A stretch of 22,118 nt of DNA from positions 1-22,118 of the forward strand of contig JAABQU010000230.1 of NCBI GenBank assembly GCA_011391285.1, written 5' to 3'. The position numbers and the translations under genes were made by a program. A model generated the notes under the pieces. The model was given only the letters and a program-made list of their open reading frames with translations. It was not told where the DNA came from and did not search any database. Positions within the stretch are counted from its first letter, which is position 1. Each line of letters begins with the position of its first letter. Shown one piece after another: positions 17,649 to 22,118 of this stretch. This DNA is from Thiobacillus sp. (lineage in GTDB: Bacteria; Pseudomonadota; Gammaproteobacteria; Burkholderiales; Thiobacillaceae).

Positions 17649-17683
17649 AATAAGCTTTTATTTCAATCCAAGGAGAAACACAG

Positions 17684-18730
17684 ATGAAAAAGATTCTCGC
17701 ACTGGCGATTGCTTCCGCCTTCGCTGCCCCGGCATTTGCTGCCACGTCCAACGTCGACATCTACGGCAAGTTCAGCTACTCCGTGAACTTCCTGGATGAC
17801 CAGAACGTTAGCAACAGCGACCTGCAGTTCACCAACAACTCCAGCCGCATCGGCTTCAAGGGTGCGGAAGATCTGGGTGGCGGCCTGTCCGCCATCTGGC
17901 AGATCGAGTCCTCCGTCAACCTGGACGAAGGCGGTGGCTTTGGTTCTGGCCGTAACACGTTCATCGGCCTGAAAAGCGGCTGGGGTACCGTTCTGGGCGG
18001 CAAGCACGACACCCCGCTGAAGTCTGTCGGCCGTGCAGTCGACATGTTCGGCGACGGCTTCGCTGACTCCCGCAACGTGATGGGCGGCGGTTCCGACACC
18101 CGCGCCGACAACGTCGTGGCCTACCTGTCGCCGAACTTCAGCGGCTTCGCCTTTGCTGCGGCCTACTCCACCGACCTCAGCAACACCAGCTCGCTCCCCG
18201 TCCTCGTTCCTGCGGCTACTGCTGACGCGGATAACCGCGACCTGTACAACCTGAGCGCCACCTACACCAACGGCCCCCTGTACGTGGGTCTGGCCTACGG
18301 TGACGGCGACGGTCACGAAGCGCTGGGTGTCGGTTCGCAGTGGCGTATTGCTGGCGGCTTCAACTTCGGCGACTTCCGCATCGTCGGCCAGTACGACAGC
18401 CTGGAAGATGACGATACTGTCAACGCTGCTGCCCAAAATGGCGACTACGACGCATGGATGGTTGGCGCTTCCTACACCATGGGCGCGATGGTCTTCAAGG
18501 GCAACTACATGAGCGGCGAGTTCGACGGCATCGGTGGCGCTGAGCCCGAGCAGTGGACCATCGGCATGGACTACAACCTGTCCAAGCGTACCGCCATCTA
18601 CGGCCTGTATGTGTCGGGTGATCAGGTCACCCTCGGCGCCGGCGCTGGCCTTGGCGATCGCAACGCTTCCTGCGCGACCTGTGGCGGCGACATCTCCGGT
18701 TTCTCGGTTGGTATGTCCCACAGCTTCTAA
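17684..18730 (+). CDS. Trimeric outer-membrane porin (Gram-negative porin family)
   Basis: A 348-residue porin of the betaproteobacterial general type. The signal peptide MKKILALAIASAFAAPAFA is followed by the typical first strand SNVDIYGKFSYSVNF, then SSRIGFKGAEDLGGGLSAIWQIES, NTFIGLKSGWGTVLGGKHDTP and the constriction-loop region, and the chain ends SVGMSHSF with the C-terminal Phe needed for BAM assembly. It forms a water-filled channel for small solutes, usually anions in this group. AAGGAG 8 nt upstream is an ideal ribosome site, and the codons are more uniform than in neighbouring genes, as expected for an abundant protein. An unusual C330-A-T-C333 pair lies in the last surface loop. 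It has its own long control region and a strong terminator, so it is monocistronic. Confidence 0.96.
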   Translation: MKKILALAIASAFAAPAFAATSNVDIYGKFSYSVNFLDDQNVSNSDLQFTNNSSRIGFKGAEDLGGGLSAIWQIESSVNLDEGGGFGSGRNTFIGLKSGWGTVLGGKHDTPLKSVGRAVDMFGDGFADSRNVMGGGSDTRADNVVAYLSPNFSGFAFAAAYSTDLSNTSSLPVLVPAATADADNRDLYNLSATYTNGPLYVGLAYGDGDGHEALGVGSQWRIAGGFNFGDFRIVGQYDSLEDDDTVNAAAQNGDYDAWMVGASYTMGAMVFKGNYMSGEFDGIGGAEPEQWTIGMDYNLSKRTAIYGLYVSGDQVTLGAGAGLGDRNASCATCGGDISGFSVGMSHSF

Positions 18731-18775
18731 TTCAACGCCGGGGCAACCCGGTTAGAGTTGGAATGGCAAGACTTG

Positions 18776-18806
18776 AACGGGCTCCTTCGGGAGCCCGTTT
18801 TTTATT
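18776..18806 (+). terminator. Rho-independent terminator of the porin gene
   Basis: A 10-bp stem (18776-18785 with 18790-18799; AACGGGCTCC against GGAGCCCGTT) closes a TTCG tetraloop and is followed by T5ATT. It lies 45 nt after the porin stop. Confidence 0.93.
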
Positions 18807-18817
18807 GAGCGTGGCCG

Positions 18818-18851
18818 CGGCAACGGCTGTAATATTCCTGGCCTGTTGCCG
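18818..18851. repeat. Inverted repeat upstream of the GT41 gene
   Basis: CGGCAAC (18818-18824) and GTTGCCG (18845-18851) are perfect 7-bp arms around a 20-nt AT-richer spacer that contains TAATAT. It lies in the 74-bp gap between the porin terminator and the glycosyltransferase start, where the promoter of the latter must be. A regulatory role is inferred from position only. Confidence 0.3.
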
Positions 18852-18880
18852 GATATTTCCGTTGTTTGTCCTGACTCTCA

Positions 18881-21487
18881 ATGATGCCTACACCCCCTAC
18901 ACACTCCCTGTCCCCCGATCTGCAGCAGGCCCTGCATATCGCGCTCGAATACCGCAAGGGCGGGCGTCCCGCCGAAGCGGCGGCGCTCTACCGGCAACAG
19001 CTTGTCCGCTATCCGCAGCAACCGGCCCTGCTCGGGGCTTTGGGTGAACTGTTGATGAGCCAGGGGGATTTCCAGGCGGCATTGCCGCCCCTGGAGCAGG
19101 CGCGCGAGGCCGCGCCCGGCAATGCGCAGCACTGGCTGATGCTGACGCGGTGCCTGCTGGAACTGGACCGCGCAAAAGAGGCCAAGAAAGTAATTTCAGA
19201 GGCGATCAGCAAGGGCCTGCGCCATCCGCTGGCGGATGAACTGCTGCGGCAGGCGCGGTCGGGAAGCAAGAAAAAATCCGAAAAACCGGCCCCGCTGGGC
19301 GAGTCGCTGCGCCAGCTCGACGCCCTGTTGCGGGCAGGCCGTTATGCCGAGGTGGAACGGCAGGGACGGGAACTGCAGCAGCACCATGCCAAATCTGCCC
19401 AACTCGAGTATTTGCTGGGCATGGCCGCGTTGCTTCAGGGGCGCCTGGAGGCGGCGCTTCCTTTGCTCAGGCGCGGGGTGGAACTTGCTCCCGGCATGGC
19501 GCCGGCGCTCTACAACCTGGGCTTCGTACTGGAAAAACTGGACCGCATGGACGAGGCGCTGGTGGCCTATCGGCGGACGGTGGCCGCCGCGCCGCAGATG
19601 GCCGAAGCGTATAACAATCTGGGCAATGTGTTGCAGAAGCTCGAGCGCCATGGCGAGGCCCTGACGGCTTGCGACAAGGCGGTCGCCCTGCGGCCGGAAA
19701 TCGCCGAGTACCAGATGAACCGGGGCAATGCCCTGCGGAATATGGAACGGCTGGACGAAGCGCTGGCGGCCTATGAGGCGGCGCTCCAGCTTAAGCCCAG
19801 CCTGCTCGAGGGGCGTGTCAGTCTTGCGATGACCTTGTATCTTCTCGGCCGTTACGAGGACTCGGTGCAGGTGTCGCAACGCGTGATCGAGCAGCGGCCG
19901 GATTCTTTCGAGGCGTATCAAAGCCTGGGCCATGCCCTGAACAAGTTGCGCCGCCATGCGGAAGCGGTGGAAGCGTATCGTCGTGCCGTGGAACTCAGGC
20001 CCGATGAGGCTGTGGCGCGCAAGGATCTGGGTGCGGCGCTCAAGGATGCGGGGCGCTATGAAGCGTCCCTGGACGAACTGCGGCGGGCGCTGCAACTGCG
20101 GCCGGACCATGCTGGCGTAATCTATCTCATCGCGGGCACGCTGCTGGACATGGGGCACCTTTCTGAAGCGATCGATACCTACCGGCAGGGCCTGGCGCTC
20201 AATCCGGATGGGGGTTTCGACATGCACGACAGTTTGTTGTTGGCACTGAACTATCAGGCGGGCGCGACGCCGGGGGCACTGCTCGCAGAGGCGCGCGCCT
20301 TTGGCGAGAAGGCGGCGCGCAAGGCATTGCCGTTTGGTCGGCATGACAATATCCCCGACCCCGATCGCCGGCTGCGCATCGGTCTGGTTTCAGGGGATCT
20401 GGGGCTGCACCCGGTGGGATTTTTCATGCAGAGCGTGCTGGAAAACCTCGATCCGGACAGGCTGGAAGTCTTCGCCTATGCGACGGCCGAACGCACGGAT
20501 GCACTCAACCAGCGCCTGCGCCGGTCCATCCCGCATTGGCGTGAAGCCGCAGGCTCGAAGATTGACGACGACGCGCTCGCAAACCAGATCCGGGCGGACG
20601 GGATCGATATCCTGATCGATCTGGCCGGGCATACCGCGCATAACCGGCTGCCGGTGTTTGCCTGGAAGCCGGCGCCGGTGCAGGTGAGCTGGCTGGGCTA
20701 TCTGGGAACCACCGGCCTGGACGCCATGGACTACATCCTGGCCGACGCCTGGGCCTTGCCGGCCGGGGAGGAGGACCAATTCACCGAAACCCCATGGCGT
20801 TTGCCTGAGTCCTATATCTGCTTTTCGCCGCCGGACTCGGCGGTCGAAGTCGGGTCGTTGCCCGCACTGGACAAGGGGGTCATCACCTTTGGCTGCTTCA
20901 ACAACCTGAACAAAATCACGGAGGAAGTGGTGGCGTGCTGGGCGCGCGTGTTGCAGGCGGTGCCTGATGGGCGCTTGTATCTCAAGACCAAGAGCCTGGA
21001 GGTTCCCGAGGCACGAGAATCCCTTGTTGCGAGCTTTGCCCGCTTGGGCATTGCGCCGGAGCGCCTGGTGATCAAGGGGCGGTTCGAGAGCCACGAAGAG
21101 CATTTCCGGGCTTACCACGAGGTCGATATTGCATTGGATCCCTTCCCTTATCCGGGCATCACCACCACGGTGGAAGCTCTGTGGATGGGGGTGCCGGCGC
21201 TGGCGATGAAGGGGGACCGTTTCATCAGCCATCAGGGCGAGACGATCCTGCACAACGTCGGGTTGTCGGAATGGATCGCGGCGGACGTGGACGACTACGT
21301 GGCGAAGGCGGCGGCGTTTGCCAGCGACATCAAAGCACTGGCTGGCCTGCGAGCCGGCTTGCGTGAGCGGCTGCTGGCGTCACCGCTGTGTGACGCGCCG
21401 CGCTTTGCGCGCAATCTGGAAGCGGCGCTCAGGGGCATGTGGCAGAAATGGTGTGAGCAGCAGAAAGCGCCCGAGCAGGCGAGTTGA
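18881..21487 (+). CDS. TPR-repeat O-GlcNAc transferase-like glycosyltransferase (GT41/SPINDLY type)
   Basis: An 868-residue cytosolic protein. Residues about 10-125 form a first set of TPR repeats, a Lys/Ser-rich linker (SGSKKKSEK) follows near 130, and residues about 142-470 hold further 34-residue TPRs (for example MAEAYNNLGNVLQKLERHGEAL). The C-terminal half is the GT41 catalytic region: SGDLGLHPVGFFMQSVLENLD with H510, LAGHTAHNRLPVFAWKPAPVQVSWLGYLGTTG shortened here to its PAPVQVSWLGYLGTTG core, FNNLNKI with K678 (counterparts of the catalytic-pocket His and UDP-binding Lys of human OGT by recalled alignment), then DPFPYPGITTTVEALWMGVP. It should transfer a sugar from a nucleotide donor to protein Ser/Thr; donor and target are unknown. 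ATG 18881 or 18884 may start it; no strong ribosome site is seen. It stands alone between two near-identical terminators. Confidence 0.93.
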   Translation: MMPTPPTHSLSPDLQQALHIALEYRKGGRPAEAAALYRQQLVRYPQQPALLGALGELLMSQGDFQAALPPLEQAREAAPGNAQHWLMLTRCLLELDRAKEAKKVISEAISKGLRHPLADELLRQARSGSKKKSEKPAPLGESLRQLDALLRAGRYAEVERQGRELQQHHAKSAQLEYLLGMAALLQGRLEAALPLLRRGVELAPGMAPALYNLGFVLEKLDRMDEALVAYRRTVAAAPQMAEAYNNLGNVLQKLERHGEALTACDKAVALRPEIAEYQMNRGNALRNMERLDEALAAYEAALQLKPSLLEGRVSLAMTLYLLGRYEDSVQVSQRVIEQRPDSFEAYQSLGHALNKLRRHAEAVEAYRRAVELRPDEAVARKDLGAALKDAGRYEASLDELRRALQLRPDHAGVIYLIAGTLLDMGHLSEAIDTYRQGLALNPDGGFDMHDSLLLALNYQAGATPGALLAEARAFGEKAARKALPFGRHDNIPDPDRRLRIGLVSGDLGLHPVGFFMQSVLENLDPDRLEVFAYATAERTDALNQRLRRSIPHWREAAGSKIDDDALANQIRADGIDILIDLAGHTAHNRLPVFAWKPAPVQVSWLGYLGTTGLDAMDYILADAWALPAGEEDQFTETPWRLPESYICFSPPDSAVEVGSLPALDKGVITFGCFNNLNKITEEVVACWARVLQAVPDGRLYLKTKSLEVPEARESLVASFARLGIAPERLVIKGRFESHEEHFRAYHEVDIALDPFPYPGITTTVEALWMGVPALAMKGDRFISHQGETILHNVGLSEWIAADVDDYVAKAAAFASDIKALAGLRAGLRERLLASPLCDAPRFARNLEAALRGMWQKWCEQQKAPEQAS

Positions 21488-21504
21488 CGTACGATTTGTG
21501 ATGT

Positions 21505-21533
21505 AACGGGCTCCTTCGGGGGCCCGTTTTCTT
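21505..21533 (+). terminator. Rho-independent terminator of the GT41 gene
   Basis: A 10-bp stem (21505-21514 with 21519-21528, one T-G pair) closes a TTCG loop and is followed by TTCTT. Its 24-nt core differs at one base from the porin terminator at 18776-18799. Confidence 0.88.
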
Positions 21534-21579
21534 CATGCGGAGGGCCGCCGGCCGAATCCGCTTCTGCAGACGCTGCAGT

Positions 21580-21996
21580 TCAGCCTTCCACCACCTCGAA
21601 ATCGTGCGTGATCTCGGCCGTCTTGCCGAGCATGATGCTGGCCGAACAATACTTTTCGGCGGAGAGCTTCACCGCCTGCTCGACGCGTTTCGGGTCGAGC
21701 GCCTTGCCGGTGACGGTGAAGTGGACGTGGATTCGGGTGAAAACCTTGGGGTCGCTGTCGGCCCGTTCGGCTGAAAGGTCGGCGACGCAGTCGGTGACCT
21801 GCTGGCGGCCCTTGCGCAGGATCAGGACGACGTCGAACGCGGAACACCCGCCCAGCCCCATCAGCAGCATTTCCATCGGACGCACGCCCAGGTTCTTGCC
21901 GCCGGATTCGGGGGCGCCGTCCATGACGACGCTGTGGCCGGATTCGCTCTGGCCGACGAAGCTGACGCCTTCGATGAGTTTGACGCGGGCTTTCAT
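21580..21996 (-). CDS. yhfA: OsmC-family protein, YhfA type
   Basis: A 138-residue OsmC/Ohr-fold protein. The opening MKARVKLIEGVSFVGQSESG, PMEMLLMGLGGCSAFDVVLIL with C51, KGRQQVTDC, HVHFTVTG and SAEKYCSASIMLGK with C117 match E. coli YhfA along its length (recalled). The two cysteines are the positions that act in hydroperoxide reduction in OsmC and Ohr, but activity of YhfA itself is not established. GAAGGAA is a good ribosome site at normal distance from the ATG. The ATG overlaps the stop of the upstream truncated gene (ATGA at 21993-21996), so it is the distal gene of an operon that continues beyond the window. It converges with the GT41 gene. Confidence 0.93.
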   Translation of the reverse strand: MKARVKLIEGVSFVGQSESGHSVVMDGAPESGGKNLGVRPMEMLLMGLGGCSAFDVVLILRKGRQQVTDCVADLSAERADSDPKVFTRIHVHFTVTGKALDPKRVEQAVKLSAEKYCSASIMLGKTAEITHDFEVVEG

Positions 21997-22118
21997 GGGG
22001 TTCCTTCAGCAAAAATCGAGCGGAGTTTGTACCACAAAATGCCCAGCCATTCGTGCAGGGCATAGCTGCTGTCGCGCAGCCCGTTGGGCGTGGGTAAAAC
22101 GTCGAACAGGGCGTCCAC
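21993..22118 (-). CDS. C-terminal end of an unidentified protein (cut by window edge)
   Basis: The minus strand is open from base 22118 for 41 codons and ends in a TGA that overlaps the yhfA start by 4 nt. The visible end reads VDALFDVLPTPNGLRDSS, then YALHEWLGILWYKLRSIF and AEGTP. It is Leu/Trp-rich near the end, possibly an amphipathic helix. I do not recognise the family from so little. That it is coding is inferred from the open frame, the overlap with yhfA and the plausible composition. A different, longer minus-strand frame here (21533-22063) is a shadow of yhfA. Confidence 0.6.
   Translation of the reverse strand: MDALFDVLPTPNGLRDSSYALHEWLGILWYKLRSIFAEGTP

Larger units (their letters stand above)
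17382..17683. other. Divergent control region between ypfJ and the porin gene
   Basis: No gene was found in these 302 bases. They hold the ypfJ ribosome site (17387-17392), a TACAAT-like -10 for ypfJ on the minus strand (17416-17421), a 30-bp inverted repeat (17433-17462), a sigma-54-like element (17498-17512), an A/C-rich stretch with repeated GTTGC/CAAC words (17508-17565), a sigma-70-like element (17571-17598), a 16-bp palindrome (17633-17648) and the porin ribosome site AAGGAG (17670-17675). Confidence 0.8.

Noticed and set aside
17663..18721. 352-codon minus-strand frame opposite the porin
   Set aside because: Val/Ala/Gly-rich shadow of a highly biased porin gene; no start signal.
21533..22063. 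176-codon minus-strand frame overlapping yhfA
   Set aside because: Arg/Pro/Gly-rich alternative frame of yhfA; the yhfA frame has full similarity to a known family.

Overview
The window is high-GC DNA carrying a compact, mostly housekeeping gene complement. Gene order (uvrA diverging from a YajR-type transporter and ssb; fmdB - DUF502 - aspS - nudB - ybhP - clsB), a neisserial/burkholderial-type trimeric porin and a non-discriminating type AspRS all point to a Betaproteobacterium. A Thiobacillus-like or related sulfur/ammonia-oxidiser lineage is a guess from memory of gene order only. No tRNA, rRNA, CRISPR array, insertion sequence or prophage gene was seen.

Layout. 1-975 (minus) is the N-terminal part of an RND efflux permease, cut by the window edge, preceded by its membrane fusion partner (980-1975). 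2092-2391 (minus) is a small alanine-rich lipoprotein bounded by a clear terminator downstream and a hairpin plus T-run in its leader. 2521-6080 (minus) is a uvrA-rluF pair (DNA repair plus 23S rRNA modification). Diverging from uvrA are a YajR-type MFS transporter (6164-7552), ssb (7610-8086) and a TonB-dependent outer-membrane receptor (about 8171-10207).

10342-16033 (plus) is a translation/metabolism/envelope run: FmdB-type zinc ribbon protein with its own promoter and terminator, DUF502 membrane protein, aspS, a 33-codon mini-ORF that bridges aspS to a ~100-aa conserved hypothetical, nudB (folate pathway), a YbhP-type endonuclease/exonuclease/phosphatase-fold protein and ClsB-type cardiolipin synthase. 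Several junctions overlap by 4 nt (ATGA or TTGA), which suggests translational coupling. Converging on it is a minus-strand ypfJ-yaiI pair (16059-17381).

17382-17683 is the only stretch of about 300 bases without a gene. It is rich in signals: a 30-bp near-perfect inverted repeat, a sigma-54-like -24/-12 element, a sigma-70-like element and a 16-bp palindrome, all upstream of a porin (17684-18730). After the porin terminator comes an 868-aa TPR/GT41 (SPINDLY/OGT-type) glycosyltransferase (18881-21487), ending in an almost identical terminator. The window closes on the minus strand with a YhfA-type OsmC-family protein (21580-21996) whose start overlaps the stop of a truncated, unidentified gene (21993-22118).

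Most of the window is ordinary core genome. The parts most worth a second look are the porin control region, the aspS-to-nudB overlap relay with its mini-ORF, the GT41 cassette between near-duplicate terminators, and the alanine-only helical lipoprotein.
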